Shown here one piece after another: positions 8,282 to 18,209 of a DNA stretch of 64,000 nt. Both the position numbers and the translations under genes were made by a program. This stretch comes from Bacillota bacterium (GTDB lineage Bacteria; Bacillota; SHA-98; UBA4971): contig JACIXY010000016.1 in NCBI GenBank assembly GCA_014360195.1, positions 1 to 64,000 on the forward strand, given 5' to 3'. Under the pieces are notes generated by a model. That model was not told the DNA's origin. It searched no databases and saw only the letters and a program-made list of their open reading frames with translations. The first letter of the stretch is position 1. Every line of letters starts with the position of its first letter.

Positions 8282-8750
8282 CATCCGGGCGGCCGCCAGG
8301 CGTGTGTCCACCCAATGGTGGCCTTTGGGTGCGGAGTATCATCCCGGCCACTGGCCCGTCACGCGCCTCTATGGATGCGCAACGCCATCGCGGCTCTCAG
8401 CAGGCGCATGGTTGCCTATAGCAGCCTATTGGTGCACAGCATCATCCCAGCTGCCGGCGGGAGAATCCCCGCCTATAGACTGGGCAGCCCATAGGCGCCC
8501 ACCATCAGCCCGGGCCGGCGACGGCGCATGCCCCCTCATCGTAGGCTGGCCGGCCTACAGGCGTCCGACATCATCCCAGGCTGCCACCAGGCACATGCCT
8601 ACCCACAGGCGGCCTATGGCTGCGCAACGTCACCCCAGCTGCCCGCGGGAGCATGGTTGCCTGTAGACGGGCCATAGGTCGTAACTTCATCCCGGCCGCT
8701 GGCGGGCACAGGGCCGCCCATAGGTGTGCAACATCAGACTTATAGATAGC
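8282..8750. repeat. Second satellite array: eight to nine ~45-68-bp units, two hairpins each
   Basis: Units begin with CATCATCCC or variants near 8282, 8338, 8384, 8440, 8501, 8569, 8628, 8687 and 8731. Each has a first palindrome of the type CAGCTGCCGGCGGG and a second of the type GCCTATAG-n-CCATAGGTG, followed by TGCGCAAC. The sequence is unrelated to the GGTCCC array but adjoins it directly, and both are built of hairpins. No gene is present. Confidence 0.8.
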
Positions 8751-8879
8751 CGGGTGCGAGGTCATAGCAATGATCGCGTACCTGCTGTGAATGGGTGGCT
8801 GCCGCGTCATCGAGGGCGCGCGCATCTTACAACTTCGAGCTTGCGGACGTCCGAGCAGGAAGGCTGATCTCTATGCACA

Positions 8880-8965
8880 GAGCGACGGCATCCGCGATGA
8901 GGCGCGAGTTGATGTTGACGGCGTCAGACCCGATGTCCACGAACACCCGCTCCGCGCGTTGGTCG
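8880..8965 (-). pseudogene. DegT-type aminotransferase fragment (VDIE segment)
   Basis: The minus strand reads RVFVDIGSDAVNINSRLIADAVA, a diverged version of the VDIE segment, and then turns into unrelated residues, as in the other copies. Confidence 0.55.
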
Positions 8966-9118
8966 TGCAGAGACACCGCCGGCCTGCGCAGTCGGGAGCC
9001 CGGTACAAGCCCTGACGCGGCGAGTTCAGAAGGAAACATGTAAGAGACGCCGATCTGCCATCGCTGGGCACGCCATAGGTGGCAGCGGAAGATAGAAGCC
9101 GTTATGAGCGTACTTACT

Positions 9119-9283
9119 GATCCTCGCCCAGCGCCCGCTCGAGGACGTCGGCGACGTAGCCGATCTCCTCGGCGGCAGGGGGCTCTGGGGTGGTCGTGGA
9201 AGGGGATGGCAATGTTCGTATGCCCGGCGGACTCGGCAAACTCGGCGAACTCGGTGACGGGGAAGTCGCCTTCCTTGAACAAG
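9119..9283 (-). pseudogene. DegT-type aminotransferase C-terminal fragment
   Basis: The minus strand reads KEGDFPVTEFAEFAESAGH and TNIAIPFH in one frame, then in another frame the end of the gene (EIGYVADVLERALGE). It is joined in frame at ~9283 to the YgiT-type relic. The same breakpoint (FLFKEG-FPVTE) occurs at ~29118. Confidence 0.65.
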
Positions 9284-9513
9284 AAGTCAGCTATTTCCTC
9301 CACATTCATAATCTCGGGATAGTCCCCCACAGACATGGTCCCGCGCATAAGGGTCTGCATGAGCCGGACATCGTCAGGCTTATATACCTCCTCACCGCAT
9401 GACTGACACACCCAGGGCTCCATGCCTCGGAAGACCACCTGCCGCCCCTTCCAGTTCGCCTCTATGCCCTTCTTCATCCGCTTCATTTCCCCGCCGCACA
9501 CATAACATTTCAT
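9284..9513 (-). pseudogene. YgiT/MqsA-type zinc-finger antitoxin relic
   Basis: From the ATG at 9513 the frame reads MKCYVCGGEMKRMKKGIEAN ... FRGMEPWVCQSCGEEVY, two C-x2-C zinc knuckles of the YgiT-type antitoxin N-terminal domain. It continues to MNVEEIADFL, the start of a DNA-binding helix. The frame then runs directly into aminotransferase sequence, so the C-terminal DNA-binding part is lost. No partner toxin (MqsR or DUF4258 type) is seen beside it. Confidence 0.65.
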
Positions 9514-9879
9514 AGGCTCGCCCCCGTCTGAATGTAGCCAGTCTCTGGAAAACATGGCGGCTGATAACTTAACTGCGCCGATTTGCAGCGCTGCCGAAGA
9601 TTAGGCCTCTTGCAGGCTCACTGTCGCTCCCTCCTTACGAGTATAAACTGACATGACATGCAATACGATATCGCAGAAGAGGGCGCCTGCAAGGCGGCAT
9701 CCCGGCGGTCAATCGGTATTGCACCAGCTTTAGCATCTAAAACCAGTTACTGAATCACCGCCTGGCTGTCCAGAGGTACATGCGGGCACGTCAGTGAAGC
9801 ATAGGCGGACCGGACGACAGAGCACAGATCCCTGGCTCAAGTTCCTCGGTACACACTGTGAGATTCCTCCAGGACCAGG

Positions 9880-9975
9880 AGGCTGACGCCTGTACGCCGA
9901 GCGACGGCATCCTCGGTAAGGTTCGGGTCGATGTTCGCGGTGTCCGGCTCGATGTCCATGGACAACTGTGGCCAG
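9880..9975 (-). pseudogene. DegT-type aminotransferase fragment (VDIE segment)
   Basis: The minus strand reads MDIEPDTANIDPNLTEDAVARR, after which homology stops. The copy at 421-503 and this one are each followed within ~200 bp by the same HEPN-like piece, so the two loci share an origin. Confidence 0.6.
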
Positions 9976-10049
9976 GGGGTTTCAACAGCCGGAAGTACTG
10001 TGCGATACTACTGGTCGGAGGAGGGAACGCTGATGCATGCGCCGGTGCA

Positions 10050-10212
10050 GGAGTAGGTCGGCGTCGCCCGCGAGGACTACGACGCAGAAGCCGTCATGTT
10101 CAAATCGACTCTGACAGAGTCTTACATAGAAGCACGATATCCAAGGGACAGGGCCGAGCTATCTGCACGGTGCGACAGAGACTTTGCTGGCGCGATTCCA
10201 GAGGATACTCGG
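10050..10212 (+). pseudogene. HEPN-type protein relic with internal deletion
   Basis: The plus strand reads VAREDYDAEAVMFKSTLTESYIEA and RYPRDRAELSARCDRDFAGA. The first part is like helix 1 of a HEPN domain and the second like its C-terminal helix. The ~60 residues between them, with the R-x4-H catalytic site, are missing. The C-terminal piece recurs at 517-567. Confidence 0.4.
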
Positions 10213-10235
10213 GAAGCGTCGTATTAAGGAGGGAA

Positions 10236-10637
10236 CCACCGCTGTCAGCATACCGCAGGCAGCATACCACAGGAAGGGCAAGACGGGAGGTGTCTCCATC
10301 GGGATAGATCAGCTAGCGGTTGTTAGAGACAGTGTGGCTCAAGATATGTGCAAAAGCGGTGATAAGTCTATATCTCGGCGATAAGACCTGCAATGAACCA
10401 GTTGGTCGCCCCGCAGTTTACATCGGCTTTCCTTACATACCCCGGTAGCAGTGGTCCGAAGGCAGCACGTTCCGTGCATACAGATACCCTATGCGAAGAC
10501 CGTACGGAATGGACAGGTGACTCTCGCCTTGCCTAACGCCAAGCCCGGTGCCAGGACGGGCGGGCGAGTCTCGATTCGTCGTTTCCGCTCCGCGGCCGCC
10601 GCCCCCGCACGGCGTCATCGAGCCCATGGCCGCCCCA
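10236..10637. other. Non-coding stretch with a short repeat shared with 37353-37430
   Basis: GTCAGCATACC ... GGCAAGACGGGAGG ... GATAGATCA-CTAGCG at ~10250-10325 resembles 37359-37430, just before the spore photoproduct lyase relic. No gene is visible in the rest. Confidence 0.35.
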
Positions 10638-13600
10638 CTATTTGCACGACTGCCACTCTCCCAGAAGCGCCTCGATGTATCTCTTGACCGGCCCTCGCTG
10701 CAGTCTTTCGTGGACAAACTGATTTCGATAGGACCGAAGACAGCCATAGCAACTCGTATCTTCGCCGCAACCGCAACCCCCGCTAACCCGCTCAAGGGCA
10801 CTTTGCAGACATTCCTTCATGAACTCTTGGTCTTCCAGACGGCTTACGAGGCCTGCGCCAGCTGGGACATTGTCGTAGACCAGTATCGGATATACGTAGA
10901 TGGGATCGCCGTCCGAGTGTTTCACTGTGACGTTCAGGTCCTCTGGAGGCACCCCCAACCGGTCCGTAACCCCCGATAACAAAGCGTATGCTAGGGAATA
11001 CGAAAACCACACACAACCACGCCAACCCTCACTGTCGTTGAGCATAGCTACGGGCTCCACGCTAGGTGCCCGGCTAGCCACATGTGCCACCCGGAACGCC
11101 CCCGTGTGCTCAACCCAGGCCGCATCGCGTGCCGCGGGCCACCAGGGCATCAAGAAGCGCACTTCGACAACATCTGTTTCGAATTCATGAGCCAAAGAAA
11201 CCCTCTCCGGCACGCCGCTGCACTGCTGACCATACGGGTCAAGGTGTTTGCCCGGGTACGTCCTTTCGCCGGGGATCCCTGCACCGCATACAGGGCAGAT
11301 CCAGAACTGGGTCTTTCGCCGCCCTTCGCAAAGCTCGACCATCCGGCCTGGAAAGGCCTTCTTGAGGAAGATAAGTGGCTTCCCATTGGAGGGCATGGCC
11401 ACGCTCTCTGTATCAGTACCAAGAGCCTTCGCAAAGTAAGGGCGAGTTGTGTACTGCCTCGCTGGTCGTCGCCTCGGCTCCTGTGGAAGTTGTCTGCCCG
11501 TGACAAACCCAAATACAGGAACGATATAGGTTCTTGTCACGACACCCAGGCCTGGGTCGGCGGGCTCGGGTTCGGCTTTGTCCCACATCTGAAAGAAGTT
11601 GTGTCGTTCTGAGCACCTGTACGATCGCGCAGGCCAGGTAAGGCCGGCAACCGCCTTGACCCCAGAGGACAACCACTCTTTCTTGTTGGCAACTATCTTG
11701 CTCCCTGGCGCGTATTCACCAATTGCTATTGATAAGCTTCTGTTAAGCTCAACGCCGTAGTCCGCCCCAGAGGAGGCGGATCGCCGCCTCGGCCATACCC
11801 GGGTGTTTCCTGGCCATCCCGCTCGATTGGACCAGCCAGGCCCGTGCGTCGTCTCATCGCAGCCCGCAATCTCCAGCGGGACCACATCTACAGGGAATCC
11901 GTACTTTGGTATCACGCAACTCCGCGACAAGAAGCTCAAGACCTCTTCCCTCTCCAGAGTATCCTGCCTCTGTCTTGCCCACTCTGCCTCGGAGAACCGC
12001 CTGGCAGCGGCACTCGTCTGCATGAACGCCGCAAGACGTGTCCATTCGGCGCATACTATACGCTCGGCTCGCTCAAGGCTGCTCCCGGGTCCGCAGACGA
12101 GGTCCGGCCAGTTTGCCCGCTCCCCTGTCAGCCCCACATTCTCCCAAACTTGCCGCGGTACAATGCTCTTCAGCGCCCTCTCGATCTCGTCCCGCCTCGC
12201 CGTGATAAGAGTGTGCACCGCCTCTACAAGCGAGGGCTTCCGGAAATCACCTACGAGGGCTTTGACCGACTCGAATCTGCCGTTGCACTGCTTGAAGAAC
12301 ACATGAAGGCAGTACGCCGCCATGTGCCTGAGGATCACCTTCGTATTCTTTAGCGAGGTAACAGGCGGATGTTCAAGGCGGCCGGACAGGATTCGATCAG
12401 GCCTGGCAAAATGATAGAGATCGTGAGGGTTTCGCCGGCAATAGGTGACAGCCATGCCTGGCTGGCCTGGGCGCCGCCCGGCACGCCCGACACGCTGGAC
12501 ATAGTTGAATGGTTGAGGCGGAACGTTCCGGAGGAATACTGTGTCAAGGTCCCCGATGTCCACGCCCAGCTCAAACGTGGTCGAAGAAGAGAGGAGATGA
12601 ATTCTTCCCTCCTTGAAGTCCTTTTGATACTGCTGCGCCTTCTTCGCCGCCAGTTGCGCGGTGTGCTCTTCCGCACGAAACTCCCCGGGGAACTGGCACT
12701 GATAGAGAGTCCGGTAATGATCCTCAGGGAGTTCTTGAAGCGGCACGGCTCTTGTCGTTCCCCAACACCTGGGCCGGGTGCAAATGCCGAAGGTGTCCAC
12801 CGCGGCCACCTGGCCGCAAGTATCGCACACATAGACGACATCAACTTTCTCGACCGGGTAGAAGCGCCACCACGCGAGGTTAAGTGCAACACCCTCAGGT
12901 CCCTGCACGAAGAAGCTATCTTTTCTTGCGGCCAAGTCGTGCTCTCGCGCGTCGACCCACAACCTATAAAGAGCCGCTTCCGCCTCAGCTCGAGCTACAT
13001 CCGACGGAGCACCCCGAAGCTTCTCATACACTTTAGCAAGGAATATCGTTCTTCTAGTGAATCTACCTGCCCAACTCTTCTGGGATCCCCGCGACCTAGG
13101 CGCGCCTGACGTGTACCAGTGTTGCCTTATTTCGGTGCCAATGTCACGCCAGCTTATGGGATTGCGTGGGTCCTCCGGCCACCTGACAGCTCCGTCGGAA
13201 CGCGCGGTATCGAACAGCAGGCTCGCCAGGTGCCACGCCACTTCTTGAGATAAGTGCCATGGCGGGTCCGTGAACACGGCCGGGGGCTTGATCCATGGAG
13301 GTCGTTTGATCTCCCAGCGGACAAGCCCAACCCCTTCGAGAGAGATCCTGGATCGGGTAGACAGGATCTCAGACAGGACGGCGGCCCCGGCTGCCCTCAT
13401 GATCTCCGCGTGTGTAGCTGCTTGACCGAGCACCCCGCGGCGCGCATACTCGTCCGCCAACAAAGAACAGAGATCGGATACGGAAAGGCCATCCCCGCCA
13501 CTGCCAGCCCGTTTGATAACCTCAAGGAAGTAAGATCTGTTTCGCAGCATCTCGTAGCTCTTCTCAACGTACCATGCGAAAAAGGCGGCTTCTTGCCTTC

Positions 13601-15650
13601 CATCAGCAAATGCCAGCACCTTGCGCTTCTCGGGCTCCAGTATTGAATGAAGGCCTGTAGCAATGACGCTGTGTGGGCCATCTGCCCCATGGATCACCTC
13701 TTTAGCAGGGTCTCTGCCCTTCCTACCGCACACAGGGCATCGCCGCAACTCATCCGGCGAGTCCTCATCCGAGTCCTGAAGGCTTACCTTAAGGAAGTGA
13801 TCGTGACCGCAGTCAAGATCCATATTAGCCTCGACTATGCGCCCGCATACGGCACACAGCACGTGTGATGGGTCGAGCATTGTTGCCTCTTCGTCATCCG
13901 TGCAGGCATCTGCACTCTCCCCTCGTGTCTTGCCGGACGAATGGCCTGCGCACGGGCGCCCCGGGTGGACAGTCGCACAGTCGGCTCTCTCACCACTAGG
14001 CGCGTTACTAGGCGCGTCCACTGTAACAGCGTTCTCCACGGACAATCCTTTGTATTCCGGCGGACCCAGCGGCAAAAAGTAGCTGACGCCGAACTCATCG
14101 CTAGATGGATCTCTTATTGCTTCCTGGAGCCTACCGTCGCGAATCTGACCCACAATGAATTCCTGTCCGCATTCCTGGCAAATTGCTAGTTCAAACCTGG
14201 CCCCTTCTCCTTTTGACCCCCTTTCCAGAGACACAGACAGCGTCGGACAGAACGATACATAGGCTCCTTCTAAGGCCCTCAGGAAATGGTGGTATCTGAG
14301 CGTCACAAGAGGCTCGCCGCTCGGGCGGCGCGCCTTACATAGCACGTCGATCTGCCGCTCGAGAGCTTCAGAGGTTGCCTTGTCGTCTTCCGCCTCGCCA
14401 AACAGCGAGCGCGCCAGGTCCGCTACGAGGACGGGCTCTTTCAGCGCATCAATGAGCCTCAGGGTCCGGCTATCCGAGAGCAGGATAGACCCCAGTAGCG
14501 CCGGGATGTCGGCACGTGGGTCAACCTCCAGGCCCTTGTCTCTAGCAAAGTCCAGGAGGTCCGCTTTTCCGGCGCCCCTCAGACGCCCGTAATCTTCAGC
14601 CGAAAGCTCGACCCTAGGCGTTCCACCAACGGGGGCAGATTCGCCCAGGATCACCCTCTTCTCGCTAAAGGTCTCCCCGAAGAGGACGGATGCAAAGTCA
14701 GCGACGGCTTGAAGCTTCCCGTCATTGCTCACGATAGTGGCACTGGTCGCAATGCATGTAAAGTCGCCTTCGCGCCCGCCTTCCCTGAGACGCTGTTTCA
14801 GACGTCTAATGAGCATACCCATTTCTGTGCCACGAATGCCCGTGTACTGGTGTGCTTCGTCCATCACAATGAACTGCCAGTGGCTGGCTGCCCCGTTATC
14901 AAAGAGCGTGCTGTCTTTTGGGCGGATGAGCAGGTACTCCAGCATAGAGTAATTCGTGAGGAGGATGTCGGGCGGCGCCTTCCTCATATCCTCACGGTAT
15001 ACGAGTTCGCCGTACTCGCGGGCTTTCTCGAGAGCGCGCAATGAGTCCTCATCGGCCTCTCTCTTGTCCTCAGGAGTAGACCCCACGTACTCCCCAAAGG
15101 TAAAACGAAATCGGGAACCACTTTCTTTCAGACGCATAGCGATGTCCCGAAGCCTTTCCTTTTGATCGTTGGCAAGCGCGTTCATAGGGTAGAGTATGAG
15201 TGCCCGAACGCCGGGGTCAGTTCCGGGTTGCCGCCCTTCTAGAAACTCCTTGTACAGGCTCAACAGGATTGGGTACAAGAAGGTCTCGGTCTTCCCGCTA
15301 CCCGTGCCTGTGGCAACGAGCACGTTATCGCCTCCAAACACCGCCCTGATGGCCGCCTCCTGGTGACTGAAAAGGAGTCTGCGCCCCCCTTGGCCGTCGA
15401 GTGCATGGAGAAACCCGGGGTCCGGCGTGCGCCCAAGGAGCTCTGCACACAGGTCTGTGAGAGCCACAGTCCTCCGGAAGGCGGGTCTACCCTCTATGTA
15501 CGGCCCTTTCGACAAGGCACCAATACCCTTGAGCGCCTTCTCGAAAGACACTCTCAGACATGGATTACGGAACCAGAACGTAGTCGTCAGGTACCTCCTG
15601 TAGCGCTCCTCTATCTCATGGATGATGCTGACAGGGCTCATGCCTCCCAT
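10638..15650 (-). CDS. Large DEAD/DEAH-box helicase with C-terminal DUF1998 (DruE/Lhr-like defence helicase)
   Basis: A 1670-residue superfamily 2 helicase. Motifs in order: Q-like FSHQEAAIRA (~95), Walker A VATGTGSGKT (112-121), YPMNALANDQ (Ia), MDEAHQY (DEAH), IATSATI (III) and VQRVGRAGRRPG (VI). Three Cys clusters lie between the lobes (CQECGQEF, CAVCGRI ... CPVCGRKG and VYVCDTCGQVA), and a fourth lies in the DUF1998 end (GCGCGEDTSCYGCLRSYRNQ). Helicase plus DUF1998 is the build of DruE (Druantia), DrmA/DrmB (DISARM) and MrfA-type repair helicases. The length and the two-gene setting fit a DruE-like system best. It follows the 843-residue gene by 27 bp. The exact system type is inference. 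Confidence 0.8.
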   Translation of the reverse strand: MGGMSPVSIIHEIEERYRRYLTTTFWFRNPCLRVSFEKALKGIGALSKGPYIEGRPAFRRTVALTDLCAELLGRTPDPGFLHALDGQGGRRLLFSHQEAAIRAVFGGDNVLVATGTGSGKTETFLYPILLSLYKEFLEGRQPGTDPGVRALILYPMNALANDQKERLRDIAMRLKESGSRFRFTFGEYVGSTPEDKREADEDSLRALEKAREYGELVYREDMRKAPPDILLTNYSMLEYLLIRPKDSTLFDNGAASHWQFIVMDEAHQYTGIRGTEMGMLIRRLKQRLREGGREGDFTCIATSATIVSNDGKLQAVADFASVLFGETFSEKRVILGESAPVGGTPRVELSAEDYGRLRGAGKADLLDFARDKGLEVDPRADIPALLGSILLSDSRTLRLIDALKEPVLVADLARSLFGEAEDDKATSEALERQIDVLCKARRPSGEPLVTLRYHHFLRALEGAYVSFCPTLSVSLERGSKGEGARFELAICQECGQEFIVGQIRDGRLQEAIRDPSSDEFGVSYFLPLGPPEYKGLSVENAVTVDAPSNAPSGERADCATVHPGRPCAGHSSGKTRGESADACTDDEEATMLDPSHVLCAVCGRIVEANMDLDCGHDHFLKVSLQDSDEDSPDELRRCPVCGRKGRDPAKEVIHGADGPHSVIATGLHSILEPEKRKVLAFADGRQEAAFFAWYVEKSYEMLRNRSYFLEVIKRAGSGGDGLSVSDLCSLLADEYARRGVLGQAATHAEIMRAAGAAVLSEILSTRSRISLEGVGLVRWEIKRPPWIKPPAVFTDPPWHLSQEVAWHLASLLFDTARSDGAVRWPEDPRNPISWRDIGTEIRQHWYTSGAPRSRGSQKSWAGRFTRRTIFLAKVYEKLRGAPSDVARAEAEAALYRLWVDAREHDLAARKDSFFVQGPEGVALNLAWWRFYPVEKVDVVYVCDTCGQVAAVDTFGICTRPRCWGTTRAVPLQELPEDHYRTLYQCQFPGEFRAEEHTAQLAAKKAQQYQKDFKEGRIHLLSSSTTFELGVDIGDLDTVFLRNVPPQPFNYVQRVGRAGRRPGQPGMAVTYCRRNPHDLYHFARPDRILSGRLEHPPVTSLKNTKVILRHMAAYCLHVFFKQCNGRFESVKALVGDFRKPSLVEAVHTLITARRDEIERALKSIVPRQVWENVGLTGERANWPDLVCGPGSSLERAERIVCAEWTRLAAFMQTSAAARRFSEAEWARQRQDTLEREEVLSFLSRSCVIPKYGFPVDVVPLEIAGCDETTHGPGWSNRAGWPGNTRVWPRRRSASSGADYGVELNRSLSIAIGEYAPGSKIVANKKEWLSSGVKAVAGLTWPARSYRCSERHNFFQMWDKAEPEPADPGLGVVTRTYIVPVFGFVTGRQLPQEPRRRPARQYTTRPYFAKALGTDTESVAMPSNGKPLIFLKKAFPGRMVELCEGRRKTQFWICPVCGAGIPGERTYPGKHLDPYGQQCSGVPERVSLAHEFETDVVEVRFLMPWWPAARDAAWVEHTGAFRVAHVASRAPSVEPVAMLNDSEGWRGCVWFSYSLAYALLSGVTDRLGVPPEDLNVTVKHSDGDPIYVYPILVYDNVPAGAGLVSRLEDQEFMKECLQSALERVSGGCGCGEDTSCYGCLRSYRNQFVHERLQRGPVKRYIEALLGEWQSCK

Positions 15651-15677
15651 AGGCCCTCACTCCCCTCGTTTCATCTC

Positions 15678-18209
15678 TCACGTTGGCCAGTCTGGCTCGA
15701 ACTTCCCCCTTCTGAGTCGTGCTCCCCCTAAGCCCAGCGCTTTCAGCTTCGGCGCGAGAGTTGGGTCACGCTGTTTCAGAACGTTAGCTATGCTGTGAGC
15801 CACAGCCTTGCATATGCGGGTCGACTTCTCAGTCCCACCGTAAGTAATGACCTCAACCGAGCACCCCTCCAGCATGCTGGCCGTGCTATCGTCTTGCACA
15901 ACCTTGCTGACAAGGCTCAGACCGGCTCGCGGTTGGCCCTGACAGAATTCAGCCAGCGGGCTTCCGTTGCATGTGATCTGTCCACTCCCGGGGTGCCTCA
16001 TGAGAGCTACAGCGTACACGTTCTTGCTGCGCCCGCAAGCCCTCCAGAGTCTAGCCACAGGTAGTGACCGCACTGTAGCAACTATATGAGCCTCGTCTGA
16101 CTGCCCGTGCCACAGGTACAGGTTCAGACTCGCGCTCAGCGACCCCGGGGCGCTGAGTTCTGGTTGGTCATAGAAGTCTCTGAGTGGGATTACAAACAGT
16201 CGCGACCTGGAGAACGGCGCATACTTCTTTGCCTTTCTCCGATCAAACCCGGCCGCGAGTGGGGTTCTTGCGTGTCTGGAAGGCAGCTTCACCCAGATGG
16301 AGGTCGTTTTCGTAGGCCTGAAGTCTTCGCGAGGAAGCTCAAACGGGCGGTCAAGCCAGGAATCAGGCTTTCGGCCGTGCTCCCCGAGGCCGAACCAAGC
16401 TCGACCGGAGGTGATCACTATAGCTGCATCTGTGTAACGTTTCCCGCCGACCTCCGCCCAAAGGCGGACTTCATCGTATTCTGGGTCAGGCGGTAGGTTC
16501 ACGGTCGTAAGACCTCTTTTGCGGGTCATCAAGAGGTCTAGCTCCGAAACGATCCTGGCGGTATCGTCATGGGTTATGACAACACACACCGTGGAATGGC
16601 CCTCGGGACCAGGGAACATAGGGTGCGAGCTTACTTCCACCGACTTCACGGGCCTGAGGAACAGGAAGTCGAGGCTGTCGAGCAGGACATCATCGTCTTC
16701 ATACACCCGTACAAAGAACCATCCACTGTTTGCTTCCTCAAGGGCATTCTCAAGCGTAAGCTCTCTCGTGCCAGGCAATGCATGAAGTTTACACCTCCAA
16801 TGCTTCTTGGTCCCTTTTCCCTCGGTTCCCACAACAACGGTGGTCCCAGCTTTGAACGGCTCCGGTGCAACCAGTTTGGGAGCAGTTCCCAGATATAGGG
16901 GTCTTGGGTCAGAGTCCGTCCGGAAGACGGGACCCTCCAGCCGATATGCTTGCCTCGTTTCGAGAGCACGCTCTTCGCCCGTTGGGAGGATCACAACAGG
17001 AGGGCACAAGTCATGCGCACACTCAAAGACGTAGGCCGCATATCCGCTGATGCTGCAGCTCTGGCGACTGGCCTGGCCCCTGATTTCCCACGACTCCGGA
17101 CATACCATAACGTATTTGCCCTGAGACACGAATCTAACCCAGTGGCCCCGTGATCCTTTTTCTGCGTGCAACTTGAAGATGAGGACCTCGTCGGACTGAA
17201 GCTCTAACTTGAGCGATCCGCCAGACGTTTCCACGACGACGGAGCCCATCTGTGTGAGGACATACACACGCTCCTGAGGGCTGCCACGCTGCGGCGCAAG
17301 TAGGAGATGCTCACCACTCTCATAGCGAACCGCGTCGACATTACCTTCGCACGATACGTTCAGTCCAACGTGCTGGGCCCCTTTAGCCCACCATGTTATG
17401 AGTTCTACGCGAACCCCACCGGGTTCACCCAGGGACCTTCCTTCTCCATAAGCCCCCGACTCTCGCGCCTGGTTGATCTGAATAGCAGCGCAAGAGGAAG
17501 ATCTGGATTCGTCAGGCGCTCTCCTCCGTGCTCCGCCGCGGAGTATCGTGTTAACACGCCTCCTCCTGGTTGGTGGCCGTAACCTAACAACCCTGTCTGA
17601 TCCGGGGCGGTGTTCACGCCGTTGTGACACAGGAGATGGTGTGTATACCCTCTCCTCACTCCTGACCTCTATTTCGGGTCTGGACATGGTACGAGCCTGC
17701 GCTTCCCTGGGGACGACCCCTGGCAGACCGGACTGCGCTTCGGGCGATGACACTAATTCGTCCAGGCGGTGCACGTCCTTGGAGGACACCCCATTTAGCG
17801 AGGCTTCGGTTGTCGTCGTGCAAGCCGTCCCCCCGTGCTGATCCGAGTCAGTTGGAGGAACGGCGAGAAGGGCCGGATCGCGCTCCACCAGTGCATCAAT
17901 CTCGGAACTGGAGTCAGGCACCCCCAGGAGCTCGGGCTCACGTCGCGGGGGGAACCCGCAGACCGCTTCATTAGGCACACGGGGAAGATGTTCGCCGTCC
18001 CGGGGTGCAGAGGCGTCGACTTCCGTGACGGCCTCAGACATGCATGGCGGTACCTCCGCTTCTCCGCAAGACAACGCTTCTTCACGGTTCGGCCGCCGAG
18101 CCCCTCTCCGGGACACCGCCAGCAGGATAGCAAGACCAAGGACGACCCCACCTGCGACGGCTAGGCCAAACACAATCGTCACCATTCCAGTCACCGCCTC
18201 TGTTAGCAA
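15678..18209 (-). CDS. Membrane-anchored protein of unknown function, partner of the DUF1998 helicase
   Basis: 843 residues. One N-terminal membrane helix (VTIVFGLAVAGGVVLGLAILLAV, ~10-32) is followed by an Arg-rich cytoplasmic stretch and a long disordered linker rich in Ser, Pro and Glu (~40-240). After that comes a beta-rich region (~250-740, for example VLTQMGSVVVETSGGSLKLE and TVCVVITHDDTARIVSELDL) and a short helical end. No known family is recognised and no catalytic motif stands out. The 27-bp gap to the helicase and shared strand imply one transcript. A role as membrane sensor or effector for the helicase is inference; DruH of type III Druantia is a candidate comparison. Confidence 0.65.
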   Translation of the reverse strand: MLTEAVTGMVTIVFGLAVAGGVVLGLAILLAVSRRGARRPNREEALSCGEAEVPPCMSEAVTEVDASAPRDGEHLPRVPNEAVCGFPPRREPELLGVPDSSSEIDALVERDPALLAVPPTDSDQHGGTACTTTTEASLNGVSSKDVHRLDELVSSPEAQSGLPGVVPREAQARTMSRPEIEVRSEERVYTPSPVSQRREHRPGSDRVVRLRPPTRRRRVNTILRGGARRRAPDESRSSSCAAIQINQARESGAYGEGRSLGEPGGVRVELITWWAKGAQHVGLNVSCEGNVDAVRYESGEHLLLAPQRGSPQERVYVLTQMGSVVVETSGGSLKLELQSDEVLIFKLHAEKGSRGHWVRFVSQGKYVMVCPESWEIRGQASRQSCSISGYAAYVFECAHDLCPPVVILPTGEERALETRQAYRLEGPVFRTDSDPRPLYLGTAPKLVAPEPFKAGTTVVVGTEGKGTKKHWRCKLHALPGTRELTLENALEEANSGWFFVRVYEDDDVLLDSLDFLFLRPVKSVEVSSHPMFPGPEGHSTVCVVITHDDTARIVSELDLLMTRKRGLTTVNLPPDPEYDEVRLWAEVGGKRYTDAAIVITSGRAWFGLGEHGRKPDSWLDRPFELPREDFRPTKTTSIWVKLPSRHARTPLAAGFDRRKAKKYAPFSRSRLFVIPLRDFYDQPELSAPGSLSASLNLYLWHGQSDEAHIVATVRSLPVARLWRACGRSKNVYAVALMRHPGSGQITCNGSPLAEFCQGQPRAGLSLVSKVVQDDSTASMLEGCSVEVITYGGTEKSTRICKAVAHSIANVLKQRDPTLAPKLKALGLGGARLRRGKFEPDWPT

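Noticed and set aside
7356-8666. Several long open frames with Gly-Pro-Trp-Ser-rich products on both strands
   Set aside because: They exist because the repeat units keep frames open. Composition follows the repeat and there are no ribosome-binding sites or homologous domains.
10638-18209. Complete DISARM or BREX system
   Set aside because: No methyltransferase, PglZ, DrmC-type phospholipase D or other required component lies nearby.
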